A DNA stretch of 64,000 nt from Methylotenera sp. L2L1 (GCF_000744605.1 NZ_JQMG01000001.1:1364001-1428000); one strand, 5' to 3'. Positions 8,548 through 17,242 are shown, counted from the stretch's first letter. Notes: generated from the letters alone by a model not told the origin. Translations and numbers: made by a program.

Positions 8548-9510
8548 ATGTTTACCCCTAATCCAAATCAATCACCGACAGCCAACCGTGGATGGCAGCG
8601 TGTGTTCCAGCGCGGAAAACTGACCTTGGGTATCATGTTCCCTATCGAGGCCTTTGAGCGCGATCAGCCAACCATGCACAACCAAGTAGTGCTTGCGCAG
8701 TTTGCTGAAAAATCCGGTTTTGCCAGCCTAGCCTTCCGTGATGTGCCGCTTAAAGACCCGAATTTTGGCGATGTCGGCCAGATATTCGACCCGTGGGCTT
8801 ATCTCGGATATATGGCCGCGCAAACCTCAGAAATCGCATTGTTAACGGCGTCCATCATTCTGCCATTACGTCACCCGATTCATATTGCCAAAGCCGCCGC
8901 CAGCATAGACCGTCTATCCAATGGCCGATTGTTAATGGGTGTTGCAACTGGTGACAGAGTGGTGGAGTTTCCGGCCTTTAATGTAGATTTTGAGTCGCGC
9001 GGTGCGATGTTTCGAGAAGAAATCGAGTTGCTCAAGATTTATTGGTCAGAGTACTTTCCGCAAGTCAGTAGCAGCTTCGGCCATCTGCAAGCTGCCGATG
9101 TGATCCCCAAGCCAGTCGCTTCACATGTACCCTTGCTTGTTACTGGCCACAGCCAGCAGGATTTGGGTTGGATAGCGCGCAACGCCGACGGCTGGATAAG
9201 CTACCCTCGCAATATTGAGGCACAGGCGCAAGTGGTGCAGCGCTGGCGAGATTCAGTGGAGGCAGAACTACCAGGACAGTACAAACCATTTACACAGTCT
9301 TATTTTATTGATCTTGCCGACAGCCCGAATGAAGCAGCAACGCCTATTCATTTAGGTCACCGACTCGGCAGGAATGCCTTGCTGATGCATCTGCGTGCTA
9401 GCAAACGCATTGGTGTAGATCACCTCATTTTCAATGTCAAATATGGCAAACGTGCAGCTGACGAAGTGCTGCAGGAACTGGCAGAGTTCGTGCTGCCAGA
9501 ATTTATGTGA
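8548..9510 (+). CDS. Luciferase-like (LLM class) flavin-dependent oxidoreductase
   Basis: A 320-residue protein with the bacterial luciferase TIM-barrel pattern: GIMFPIEAFERDQPTM at the start, FASLAFRDVPL, TASIILPLRHPIHIAKAAAS, and RLSNGRLLMGVATGDR. These proteins use reduced FMN or F420-type flavins; the substrate here cannot be read from sequence. It begins 14 bases after the terminator T-run, and a TATAAT at 8534-8539 sits too close to the start codon to be its promoter. It lies between electrophile-detoxification genes, so a role in the same response is an inference from position only. Confidence 0.85.
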   Translation: MFTPNPNQSPTANRGWQRVFQRGKLTLGIMFPIEAFERDQPTMHNQVVLAQFAEKSGFASLAFRDVPLKDPNFGDVGQIFDPWAYLGYMAAQTSEIALLTASIILPLRHPIHIAKAAASIDRLSNGRLLMGVATGDRVVEFPAFNVDFESRGAMFREEIELLKIYWSEYFPQVSSSFGHLQAADVIPKPVASHVPLLVTGHSQQDLGWIARNADGWISYPRNIEAQAQVVQRWRDSVEAELPGQYKPFTQSYFIDLADSPNEAATPIHLGHRLGRNALLMHLRASKRIGVDHLIFNVKYGKRAADEVLQELAEFVLPEFM

Positions 9511-9517
9511 CATATAA

Positions 9518-9539
9518 GCGCAGGCGAGGATGCCTGCGC
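9518..9539 (+). other. GC-rich hairpin between LLM and MDR genes
   Basis: GCGCAGGC-GAGGAT-GCCTGCGC is an 8-bp perfect stem with no T-run after it. It could be an mRNA-stabilising or attenuating structure inside an operon. AGGAG at 9549-9553 then precedes the next start codon. Confidence 0.45.
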
Positions 9540-9558
9540 CACTAAAACAGGAGACACC

Positions 9559-10581
9559 ATGAAAGCCGTTGCATTAACCAGATATTTACCTATCAGCGAT
9601 CCTGAATCACTGATGGATGTCGAATTACCGAGACCCGTGACAATCGGTCGCGATCTTTTGGTGAAGATCCACGCCATTGCAGTCAACCCTGTCGATACCA
9701 AGGTGCGTAAGCCTAAAGACAAGTTGGAAATAACACCCAAGGTTCTAGGTTGGGATGCCGCTGGTGAGGTGGTCGAAGCCGGACCAGACTGCACGCTGTT
9801 CAAGCCTGGCGACAAAGTATATTACGCTGGCGACATTACGCGCTCAGGCTGTAATGCCGAATACCAGCTCGTAGATGAGCGTATCGTCGGCCACATGCCA
9901 CAGAGTTTGAGTTTCGACCAGGCAGCCGCTTTGCCGCTGACTGCGCTGACCGCATGGGAGGCACTATTCGACCGGCTGGGCATTGCACTTGATATAACGC
10001 AAAACCGTAATAAGAGCTTGCTTATCATAGGCGGCGCTGGCGGGGTGGGTTCTATTGCAATCCAACTCGCGAATAAGTTGGCGGGATTGACCGTGGTAGC
10101 CACGGCATCGCGCCCAGAGACCGTAACATGGGTGCAGGAATTGGGCGCACAGCACGTCATCAATCATCAGCATGACCTGGTGACGCAAATGCGCGAAATC
10201 GGCATTCCCCAGCCTGATTATATTTTCTGTTGCAACGATACCGATGGCTATTTTGTTGTCATGGCCGAGCTCATCAAGCCGCAAGGCCGCATCTGCTCGA
10301 TTGTGGAAACCGCACAGCCGGTAGACCTTAACTTGCTAAAGAACAAAAGCGCGACTTTCGTCTGGGAGTTGATGTACACCCGATCTATGTACCAGACGGA
10401 GGACATGATTGAGCAGCACCATATCTTGGATCGTATCGCACGATTAGTAGATGAGGAAGTACTTGCATCTACGCTCAACGAAACACTGTCTCCTATCAAC
10501 GCTGCCAACTTGCGTAGGGCGCACGCGCATCTCGAAGCCGGTAGCACCATAGGTAAGATCGTATTGAGCGGCTGGGCTTGA
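9559..10581 (+). CDS. Zinc-type alcohol dehydrogenase-like oxidoreductase (MDR family)
   Basis: A 340-residue medium-chain dehydrogenase/reductase. The GroES-like domain is N-terminal (DLLVKIHAIAVNPVDTKVR, then LGWDAAGEVVEAG), followed by the Rossmann domain with IIGGAGGVGSIAIQLA. The catalytic zinc cysteine and histidine pattern of true zinc enzymes is absent, as in the quinone-reductase-like branch. It probably reduces quinones or enals with NADPH. The ribosome binding site AGGAG is well placed, 5 bases before the ATG. A second MDR gene follows 36 bp downstream. Confidence 0.85.
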   Translation: MKAVALTRYLPISDPESLMDVELPRPVTIGRDLLVKIHAIAVNPVDTKVRKPKDKLEITPKVLGWDAAGEVVEAGPDCTLFKPGDKVYYAGDITRSGCNAEYQLVDERIVGHMPQSLSFDQAAALPLTALTAWEALFDRLGIALDITQNRNKSLLIIGGAGGVGSIAIQLANKLAGLTVVATASRPETVTWVQELGAQHVINHQHDLVTQMREIGIPQPDYIFCCNDTDGYFVVMAELIKPQGRICSIVETAQPVDLNLLKNKSATFVWELMYTRSMYQTEDMIEQHHILDRIARLVDEEVLASTLNETLSPINAANLRRAHAHLEAGSTIGKIVLSGWA

Positions 10582-10617
10582 TTTCCACACTATTTTTTAC
10601 ATCATCAGGAGATAAAA

Positions 10618-11607
10618 ATGTCACGTATCGTCAGATTCTACCAAACCGGTGGGCCAGAAGTATTACAGATAGCAGATGAACAAGTCGCCGCACCAGGCAG
10701 GGATGAAGTGCAGATCAAGGTGCAAGCCATCGGTCTCAATCGTGCAGAAGTCATGTTCCGCAATGGTCAGTATTTGGAAGCACCGATACTGCCAGCGAGG
10801 CTGGGCTATGAAGCGGCAGGCATAGTCAAAGCAGTGGGAGGTAACGTGACTGAGTTCAAGATAGGTGATGCGGTCAGCACAATCCCAGCGTTCTCTCAGA
10901 ATCAGTATGGTGTTTATGGTGAGTTGGCGAATGTGCCTGCATTTGCCGCGGTAAAGCATCCACCATCACTTTCCTGGTCAGAAGCAGCCTCCATCTGGAT
11001 GCAATATATGACTGCCTATGGCGCATTGGTGGAGTTTGCCGATACCAAAGTCGGTGAGTTTGTGCTGATTCCGGCGGCATCAAGCAGCGTGGGTGTGGCA
11101 GCTATAGAGATTGCCAATCTGCTGGGTGCTATTCCCGTTGCTTTGACGCGCACCAGCAGCAAGCGCGAGGCTTTGCTCAAGGCCGGTGCCAAGCATGTGA
11201 TTGCGACGGAAGAACAAGACCTGGTGACCGAAGTGAACCGCATTACCAATAATAAAGGTGCACGCGTGGTGTTAGATCCGGTTGGCGGGCCGACCATCAG
11301 CAAACTGGCAGAAGCGACAGCCCAAAGCGGCATTATTTTCCAGTATGGCGCGCTAAGTACAGAGCCGACGCCATTGCCGCTGTTCCCCGTGCTCGCCAAG
11401 CAATTAACCATACGCGGGTATACCCTATTTGAAATCAGCACTCATCCTGAACGCATGGCACGCGCCAAAGCCTTCATTGTGCAAGGGTTGACTGAAGGCA
11501 AGCTGAAACCGCTGGTGGCCAAAACCTATCCGCTAGCGCAGATTGTCGAAGCACACCGCTATATGGAATCCAACCAGCAGATCGGCAAAATTGTGGTGAC
11601 AGTTTAG
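10618..11607 (+). CDS. NADPH:quinone reductase-like MDR oxidoreductase
   Basis: A 329-residue MDR protein of the QOR-like zinc-free branch. Visible features are IKVQAIGLNRAEVMFRNG and LGYEAAGIVKAVGG in the N-terminal domain, then LIPAASSSVGVAAIEIANLLG and RVVLDPVGGPTISKL in the cofactor domain. The usual glycine-rich AxxGGVG is changed to AASSSVG, common in one subfamily. It probably detoxifies quinones or unsaturated carbonyls. It is the last gene of the co-directional set; AGGAG lies about 7 bases before its ATG. Confidence 0.85.
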   Translation: MSRIVRFYQTGGPEVLQIADEQVAAPGRDEVQIKVQAIGLNRAEVMFRNGQYLEAPILPARLGYEAAGIVKAVGGNVTEFKIGDAVSTIPAFSQNQYGVYGELANVPAFAAVKHPPSLSWSEAASIWMQYMTAYGALVEFADTKVGEFVLIPAASSSVGVAAIEIANLLGAIPVALTRTSSKREALLKAGAKHVIATEEQDLVTEVNRITNNKGARVVLDPVGGPTISKLAEATAQSGIIFQYGALSTEPTPLPLFPVLAKQLTIRGYTLFEISTHPERMARAKAFIVQGLTEGKLKPLVAKTYPLAQIVEAHRYMESNQQIGKIVVTV

Positions 11608-12065
11608 CACTATTAGCAACTGCATAGGCGCTTTGCAGTCGGTTGGGCAGTCAAGTTTGAGTGCCGAAATGAAGCCTCCACGATGAAAGTATACAAACAT
11701 AGAATCTGGGGGCGTTAATGGTGGATTTTGTTTAGCAAGCTCACCCTAACCCTTTAGCGGGACGCCTGACGGTGCTCATGCATTTAACTAATGAAGGTCA
11801 GTTAAGGGACGATTAGAGTCGGTTATTCTAACAGCTCATATAATTCTAAAGAGAAAGTCAGCTTAATCCTGTCTACTTTCAGTTTAAGGATATTAGGAGT
11901 ATTTGAACTGCTATTTTAACTTTATTCCGGGATGGGGTTTTATGAAGGTCGAAAATGGATTCCGCGATGACATTCTGACTGTATCAGCAATCTTAATTCT
12001 ACTTTTTATTTATGAGCATATATGACCCATAGCTGAACTTCATATATATATATTCAAAACAACTC
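11608..12065. other. Intergenic without recognisable gene
   Basis: A weak hairpin ACTGCA/TGCAGT (11619-11639) follows the MDR stop. The sequence around 11628-11690 has loose resemblance to the island's dispersed repeats. The rest is AT-rich with no coding potential I can support. Confidence 0.4.
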
Positions 12066-12091
12066 TTCACATTTATGCATTTAAATGTGAA
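12066..12091. promoter_or_regulatory. Long operator-like palindrome before the Old Yellow Enzyme gene
   Basis: TTCACATTTA (12066-12075) and TAAATGTGAA (12082-12091) form a 10-bp perfect inverted repeat with a 6-bp spacer, 31 bp before the flavoenzyme start. The dimension fits an ArsR-type operator; the ArsR gene is the next gene downstream. Confidence 0.6.
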
Positions 12092-12122
12092 AATGTATGC
12101 AACTTAAATTAAAGAGGCATAT

Positions 12123-13244
12123 ATGAACGTATCGTCATTATTTGAAAAAGTCCAATTAGGCGACTTGTTTTTACCCAATCGAATTGTATTACCGCCACTA
12201 ACTCGCTGCCGTAGCTCTCAACCGGGAAATGTGCCAAATGAATTAATGGCAAGTTACTATAAACAACGCTCTACTGCAGGTTTTATGGTTACAGAAGGTA
12301 CACAGATTGAAACACGTGGGCAAGGCTACGCTTGGACACCAGGCATACACTCAGAGGAGCAAATAGAAGGTTGGAAGAAAGTAACGAACGCTGTACACGA
12401 AAGTGGTGGAATTATTTTTTGCCAACTTTGGCATGTTGGCCGAGTATCCCATTGCGAGTTACAACCAAACGGAGATGCACCAGTAGCACCATCAGCCATT
12501 CAAGCTAAGTCTGTAAAGGTATTCATCGAGACTGGACCTGGCGAAGGTGCTTTGGTTGAACCAAGCATGCCTCGTGAACTGACAACCGAAGAAGTTAAAG
12601 AATTGGTTAAGGTATATCGTCAAGCTGCTAAAAACGCAAAGTTGGCTGGATTTGACGGTGTTGAGCTTCATTCCGCTAACGGTTATTTGCTAAACCAATT
12701 CATTTCTGAGCACACGAATCACAGAACGGACGAATACGGTGGCTCGCTAACCAATAGACTTCGCTTTTTAAGAGAGGTTACTGAAGCTGTTATCGACGTG
12801 TTTGGGCGTAATCGAGTAGGTGTAAGATTCGCTCCACTGTTTACCACCACTACAGAAGACCGCGTTTATCTTGGCCTAGTAGAAAGTAACCCTCATGAAA
12901 CCTACATTCGTGCTGCTGAAATGTTGAATGATCTTGGTATTGCATACATATCGATCGCAGAGGCAGATTGGGACAACAGCCCAGACTTGCCTGAAACATT
13001 TAGACGTGATTTACGTAAAACATTTGAGGGTGCGATAATTTATGCAGGTCGTTATACCGTAGAGAAGGCACTGACAGTAAATTCAAAAGGCTACGGTGAT
13101 TTATATGCATTTGGTAAACCATTTATAGCAAACCCCGATTTACCGTATCGAATTCTAAAAGGATTATCGTTTAATCAAGTGCATAATCATACTCTTTATG
13201 GTGGTGGTGAAGCAGGATACATTGATTATCCATTCAGCACATAA
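12123..13244 (+). CDS. Old Yellow Enzyme family alkene reductase (NemA-like)
   Basis: A 373-residue FMN-dependent ene-reductase. Visible features are the N-terminal LFEKVQLGDLFLPNRIVLPPL, the active-site neighbourhood GIIFCQLWHVGR, the substrate-binding His/Asn pair in ELHSANGYLLNQF, and HTNHRTDEYGGSL. Relatives reduce N-ethylmaleimide, nitrate esters, quinones and enals with NADPH. The usual segment RFSP is here RFAP. It shares the detoxification theme with the NemR-yqhD unit upstream, but it has its own palindromic operator and its own ArsR-type gene 50 bp downstream. AGAGG lies 6 bases before the ATG. Confidence 0.9.
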   Translation: MNVSSLFEKVQLGDLFLPNRIVLPPLTRCRSSQPGNVPNELMASYYKQRSTAGFMVTEGTQIETRGQGYAWTPGIHSEEQIEGWKKVTNAVHESGGIIFCQLWHVGRVSHCELQPNGDAPVAPSAIQAKSVKVFIETGPGEGALVEPSMPRELTTEEVKELVKVYRQAAKNAKLAGFDGVELHSANGYLLNQFISEHTNHRTDEYGGSLTNRLRFLREVTEAVIDVFGRNRVGVRFAPLFTTTTEDRVYLGLVESNPHETYIRAAEMLNDLGIAYISIAEADWDNSPDLPETFRRDLRKTFEGAIIYAGRYTVEKALTVNSKGYGDLYAFGKPFIANPDLPYRILKGLSFNQVHNHTLYGGGEAGYIDYPFST

Positions 13245-13294
13245 TGATCAACTTTAATAGTGGGCTTTCCCACTGGCAATAAGGTGAGAGTAAG

Positions 13295-13606
13295 ATGGAT
13301 TTAAATGAAGCATTAAAAATGCTAGCTAACCCTACAAGACGTGCAATATTGGCTTGGTTAGCTAATCCTAATGAGGCGTTTAAGGACTACACACAACTTT
13401 ACCCATACGAGATGTATGGGGTGTGTGCAAGCTTGATTCAGGACAAGGTTGGGCTATCGCAACCTGCCACATCATTATGTTTGAAAGCGTTGCAAGATGC
13501 GAACTTGGTCGAATCAACTAAGGTTGGTAAATGGACATACTACAAACGTAACTCGACGGTGGTAGAGCAAGTTCTAGCTACCTTACGTGAAGTATTAAGT
13601 GAATAG
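13295..13606 (+). CDS. ArsR-family winged-helix repressor
   Basis: 103 residues. The start DLNEALKMLANPTRRAILAWL and the recognition helix LSQPATSLCLKALQDANLVES followed by a wing (VGKWTYYKRN) are typical of ArsR/SmtB regulators. An unusual insertion between helices (about residues 28-50, FKDYTQLYPYEMYGVCAS) includes one cysteine, C45; a single thiol could sense electrophiles, but this is inference. It is probably co-transcribed with the Old Yellow Enzyme gene and may bind the palindrome at 12066-12091. Confidence 0.82.
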   Translation: MDLNEALKMLANPTRRAILAWLANPNEAFKDYTQLYPYEMYGVCASLIQDKVGLSQPATSLCLKALQDANLVESTKVGKWTYYKRNSTVVEQVLATLREVLSE

Positions 13607-14092
13607 TGAGGTTGTTATGTCTAGCGGAACTCTAATCAATCAAATAGACCAAATTAGCTCAAATTTGAATGACTGCTATGGGCCGATTACAGTCTGTTAG
13701 CTTCTTTAGTTGACCGTCCGCTTTGCGGATTTAGTTGTCATAGGTTTTAATGAGACAAACCCTACTTCATAGTGTCTACCGTATCTTGGCCGATCCAGCA
13801 TCAATTATCTTAAATTTATCAATGTATTTGAAGACTCAAGATTAAGTTTGAATGCTTGTAAACGACTTTAATGGAAATTCGACAAAGATATTTTTGTTGA
13901 AGGATGAAGTTGTAAACGACTTTAATGTCGAAGAACATTTTGTTCTGTGACAGAGGGTGTAAATAATTTTGCTTTTCCAGACTCTTCCATATAGTTAAAT
14001 CATTGAGTGAGTCGTTGGGAATTTATTCAGTGAATTATTTCATTCAGTTTTCAGAAATCTTAACTTACTTTATTGAGCGCCTTGAATGAAAA
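13607..14092. other. Intergenic with an 18-bp direct repeat and a dispersed repeat
   Basis: TTGTAAACGACTTTAATG occurs twice, at 13856-13873 and 13910-13927, 54 bp apart. 13716-13730 (GTCCGCTTTGCGGAT) is a clean palindromic copy of the island's dispersed repeat. No protein gene was found. Confidence 0.5.
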
Positions 14093-14112
14093 ACCCTAGC
14101 TTAAAGCTGGGT
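14093..14112 (-). terminator. Hairpin downstream of pqqA
   Basis: ACCC-T-AGCTT / AAGCT-GGGT forms a 9-bp stem with one bulge and a 1-nt apex. It lies just past the pqqA frame on the minus strand. A second hairpin GAACAAG/CTTGTTC (14126-14145) overlaps the pqqA stop. Confidence 0.45.
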
Positions 14113-14135
14113 CCTGTCGTATCAAGAACAAGGAA

Positions 14136-14207
14136 TTACTTGTTCATTAGGTACATTGTTACTTCAAAGCCCAAACGCATTTCTACAGCTACTTGTGTTT
14201 TCCATAT
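14136..14207 (-). pseudogene. pqqA: pqqA: PQQ precursor peptide, start codon ATA instead of ATG
   Basis: Read on the minus strand, 23 codons give IWKTQVAVEMRLGFEVTMYL plus MNK and a TAA stop. The hallmark of PqqA is a Glu and Tyr three residues apart in the motif GFEVTMY, the two residues joined to make pyrroloquinoline quinone; here they are E15 and Y19. PqqA normally starts Met-Trp. Here the Trp codon is preceded by ATA at 14205-14207, and an in-frame TAG lies four codons further upstream. AGGAG (14214-14218 on the plus strand as CTCCT) is at the right distance. Either ATA/ATT is used as a rare start or the gene is inactivated. No pqqBCDE genes are in the window. Confidence 0.72.
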
Positions 14208-14533
14208 AAAAATCTCCTAAGGTTTTTTCAATCACAGTTTAAATTTAGCGATTTTTTAATGCGTGCTATCAAAACATTAATAACAGCTAAGTAATGGCAA
14301 GAGATATATTGCTTCAAATCCTTAGAAAAATTTATACATAAGTTTAAAGATTAAATTTGCATTTAGTTAGCCAGCTAACTATAATGAGCCTAACTAGAGT
14401 TTGGCTCATCTTCTTATTTCAGTTGATGACTGCTAAATTCTGTTATTAATGATGCTTGGACAAATTAGCTGCAAGCGACATGAAAAATTATTTATTTCAT
14501 GGTTTTTTACACTTCAATTAAGGATTACCCCAT

Positions 14534-14992
14534 ATGAAATCACTGTTTAAAAACACACTCGCGATAATAACTTTTAGCCTTGTAACAGCAAGTATTGCAT
14601 TTGCTGAAGAAATGACCGCCCAAACAACTGTAGAGGCATTAAACAATACATGGAATAAAGCCTTTAATAATTCAGATGCTAGTTCACTTGCTAGTTTATA
14701 TGCAGAAAATGCTGTACTTTCCCCAGGCAACGGCAAAGTTCTGACTGGACGTGCAGAGATTCAGAACTTATTTAAAAGTTTTTTTGAAGCAGGTTTGAAG
14801 AATCATAAATTGGAAATAGTCACCGTTGATGGTGATGATAAAACGCTTTATCAGGTCGCAAAGTGGAGCGCTAGTGGTCCTGAAAAGGATGGCGTAACAG
14901 CCACTTACAGCGGCATCACGACTAGTGTTTTTAAGAAAGATGCAAACGGTAAGTGGATAGCTCGCACTCACATTTGGAACGCTGGCAATTAA
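14534..14992 (+). CDS. Secreted SgcJ/EcaC (DUF4440, NTF2-like) protein
   Basis: A 152-residue protein with a signal peptide ending about residue 24 (NTLAIITFSLVTASIAFA). The mature part has the SnoaL/NTF2-like pattern: TVEALNNTWNKAFNNSDASS, then LASLYAENAVLSPGNGKVLTG and ITTSVFKKDANGKWIARTHI. Such proteins form small cone-shaped dimers; in bacteria most are of unknown function. It stands alone, with a terminator 39 bp downstream. Confidence 0.82.
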   Translation: MKSLFKNTLAIITFSLVTASIAFAEEMTAQTTVEALNNTWNKAFNNSDASSLASLYAENAVLSPGNGKVLTGRAEIQNLFKSFFEAGLKNHKLEIVTVDGDDKTLYQVAKWSASGPEKDGVTATYSGITTSVFKKDANGKWIARTHIWNAGN

Positions 14993-15030
14993 ACTCCTCA
15001 AGAGACTAGTGCTGCATTCTGCAAAATGAT

Positions 15031-15056
15031 AAACCCGACCATCTTTGAGCGGGTTT
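15031..15056 (+). terminator. Hairpin after the DUF4440 gene
   Basis: AAACCCG (15031-15037) pairs with CGGGTTT (15050-15056), followed by the T-rich AGTTCTTCTG. It is probably the terminator of the preceding gene. Confidence 0.6.
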
Positions 15057-15263
15057 AGTTCTTCTGTTGATATAAGTTGTAAAGTATTAGAGGGTGTCCA
15101 CTCTTCCTAAAAGTCCACAAAGTATGAATTTCGATAATCCTCTTCGCAGATTTAAAAAATGGCATATCTACTGGACTAATTAGCCTGCCTTAGGATTATA
15201 AAAATGATACTAATTTTTTGCCTAATCTAAATTTAGGTTGGTATACTAAAGTAGCAACACACT

Positions 15264-15358
15264 TATCGGTCGTCTTGAAAATACGCGCCGATACTAAAGA
15301 GGTCTCGACCCTGCCTCGTTTTATTTTCCATAAGCGTTTTTACAAACGAGATGGAAAA
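15264..15358 (+). ncRNA. Structured 5' leader with H-type pseudoknot before a diguanylate cyclase gene
   Basis: TATCGG (15264-15269) pairs with CCGATA (15288-15293). Next come a small hairpin GGTC-TC-GACC (15301-15310) and two interleaved stems: CTCGTTT (15315-15321) with AAACGAG (15344-15350), and TTTTCCAT (15324-15331) with ATGGAAAA (15351-15358). The order A-B-A'-B' is an H-type pseudoknot ending 18 bases before the start codon. I do not recognise a known riboswitch class. Confidence 0.4.
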
Positions 15359-15376
15359 AAACGATAACTTCTGAGA

Positions 15377-17242
15377 ATGAAAGTGTCGAAAGTGAATGGC
15401 TCTGTCAAAAACTTAAGTCTTCAAATCTGCACTTGCATCTCACTGGCGCTAATGCTCTCATTGATTGGAGCTAAGATTGTTTATGCGTTTTCCCCAGACA
15501 GCCAGGCCAGTGCTCAAGTACAAAAAACTCCCCAGCAGAAACAAATACAAACCAACACGCTGATTGTTGGTAGTGAGCAAGATTTCCCGCCATTTGCCAC
15601 TGGCATGACTGATGAAACCGCTGGTGGCTTTACCGTAGAACTATGGAAGGCAGTCGCAACAGAGGCGGGTCTAAACTACCATATACGCGTATTGCCTTTC
15701 ACTGAACTTCTTCAGGAGTTTAAAGCAGGCAAAATAGATGTATTGATTAACCTCAACATCACAGATGAGGCTCAAGCTTATGCAGACTTCTCTGTCCCAC
15801 ATACCATTTTTAAAGGCGGAATATTTGTTCGAAAGAATGAATCACGTGTTAATTCAGAGTCTGATCTTAATGGTAAATCTATCATCATGATTAAGGATGA
15901 TGTAGAGACATCGTACGCGAGATCAAGGGGATGGGATAAACAATTAGTATTGGTTAATAATGCGGAAGAAGGAATGCGTTTGTTAGCCTCTGGCAAGCAT
16001 GACGCCATGTTAGTCAACAAAGTTGTTGGCTTGCAATCATTAGCCAGCAATGGGATTACCAATATTAAAGCTTTAAAAGTGAACGCGGGATTTACGCAAA
16101 AGTTTGCATTTGCTGTACATGACGGTGAGTCTGATTTGTTGAGCAAAATTAACGAAGCATTTGCCATCACTAAAGCCAACAAAACCTACGATAGCATTTA
16201 TGAAAAGTGGTTTGGTGTTTACTCAGAAAAAGAGATTGGTCTTCGTGACTTACTCAAGTACATTATCCCCATTGTTTTATTGTTTACCTGCGTCTTAGCT
16301 TATTCTTTATTTCGGCGTAGGGCTGAACGCAAACAGGCTGAGTTATTGCTGAGAAGCCGTCAACAGCAACTTAACTTTGTGCTCGAGGCTAGTGGTCTTG
16401 GTTTCTGGGATTGGCATATCTCCTCAGGGGAAGTAGAGCGGAATCATATCTGGGCTGAGATGCTTGGATACACTTACGAGGAGATTAAGCACACCATAAA
16501 CCAGTGGGCAGACTTTGTACATCCTGATGATGTCGAAAATGCCTGGAAGTCTATTAACGATGTGCTTGAAGGGCGCACCTCAGTACATGAGTTGGTGTAT
16601 AGAATGCGCACTAAGAATGGTGACTACAAATGGATATTAGATCGTGCAAAAGTTGTAGAGCGTGACGCAGAAGGCAAAGCCGTTCGAATGATTGGCTCGC
16701 ACAGGGATTACACCGAACGTAAAAATCTTGAATTAGAACTTACCAGACAGGCGCATTTAGACTACCTCACTGGCTTGTCTAATCGCAGACACTTTATGGA
16801 GCAAGCTGAAATAGAGTTGTCACGTGCCATTCGTTACAACACACAGCTTTCTGTTTTGATGTTAGATATTGATTTCTTTAAGAACGTGAACGACACCTAT
16901 GGCCATCAAGTAGGTGATGCCGTTCTGCAAGCGCTAAGTAAAATCTGTCAAGAGACATTACGTCAAGTGGATATAGCAGGTCGCATCGGTGGTGAAGAGT
17001 TTGCCATCCTTTTGCCAGAAGCCGAGGTTAAAGAGGCGCTAGAAGTGGCTGAGCGTTTGCGCGAAACTGTCGCCAAAACGGAAGTGGATATACCCGTTGG
17101 TTTGCCTATACAGTTTACAGTTTCTATTGGTGTTGCTGCGGTTATTAATAAAAACGTTAATATTGACACGCTACTTAATCAAGCAGACAAAGCCTTGTAT
17201 AAGGCCAAGGAAACAGGACGCAATAAAGTTTGTGTTTACTAA
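15377..17242 (+). CDS. Diguanylate cyclase with periplasmic solute-binding, PAS and GGDEF domains
   Basis: A 621-residue inner-membrane sensor. It has an N-terminal membrane segment (about residues 16-38) and a periplasmic bacterial solute-binding family 3 domain (about 60-280, LIVGSEQDFPPFATGMTDE). A second membrane segment (about 291-311) is followed by a PAS/PAC domain (about 330-450) and a C-terminal GGDEF domain. The active site is GGEEF at 538-542, so synthesis of c-di-GMP is expected. The inhibitory I-site RQVD lies at 529-532, five residues before GGEEF, implying product feedback. The binding domain suggests sensing of an amino acid-like ligand. A structured leader precedes it. Confidence 0.92.
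   Translation: MKVSKVNGSVKNLSLQICTCISLALMLSLIGAKIVYAFSPDSQASAQVQKTPQQKQIQTNTLIVGSEQDFPPFATGMTDETAGGFTVELWKAVATEAGLNYHIRVLPFTELLQEFKAGKIDVLINLNITDEAQAYADFSVPHTIFKGGIFVRKNESRVNSESDLNGKSIIMIKDDVETSYARSRGWDKQLVLVNNAEEGMRLLASGKHDAMLVNKVVGLQSLASNGITNIKALKVNAGFTQKFAFAVHDGESDLLSKINEAFAITKANKTYDSIYEKWFGVYSEKEIGLRDLLKYIIPIVLLFTCVLAYSLFRRRAERKQAELLLRSRQQQLNFVLEASGLGFWDWHISSGEVERNHIWAEMLGYTYEEIKHTINQWADFVHPDDVENAWKSINDVLEGRTSVHELVYRMRTKNGDYKWILDRAKVVERDAEGKAVRMIGSHRDYTERKNLELELTRQAHLDYLTGLSNRRHFMEQAEIELSRAIRYNTQLSVLMLDIDFFKNVNDTYGHQVGDAVLQALSKICQETLRQVDIAGRIGGEEFAILLPEAEVKEALEVAERLRETVAKTEVDIPVGLPIQFTVSIGVAAVINKNVNIDTLLNQADKALYKAKETGRNKVCVY

Noticed and set aside
13856-13927. Direct repeats as a CRISPR or replication iterons
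   Set aside because: Only two copies, no Cas or Rep gene nearby.
14093-14145. Hairpins near pqqA as a separate small RNA
   Set aside because: They overlap or directly follow the pqqA stop and are better explained as its transcript end.
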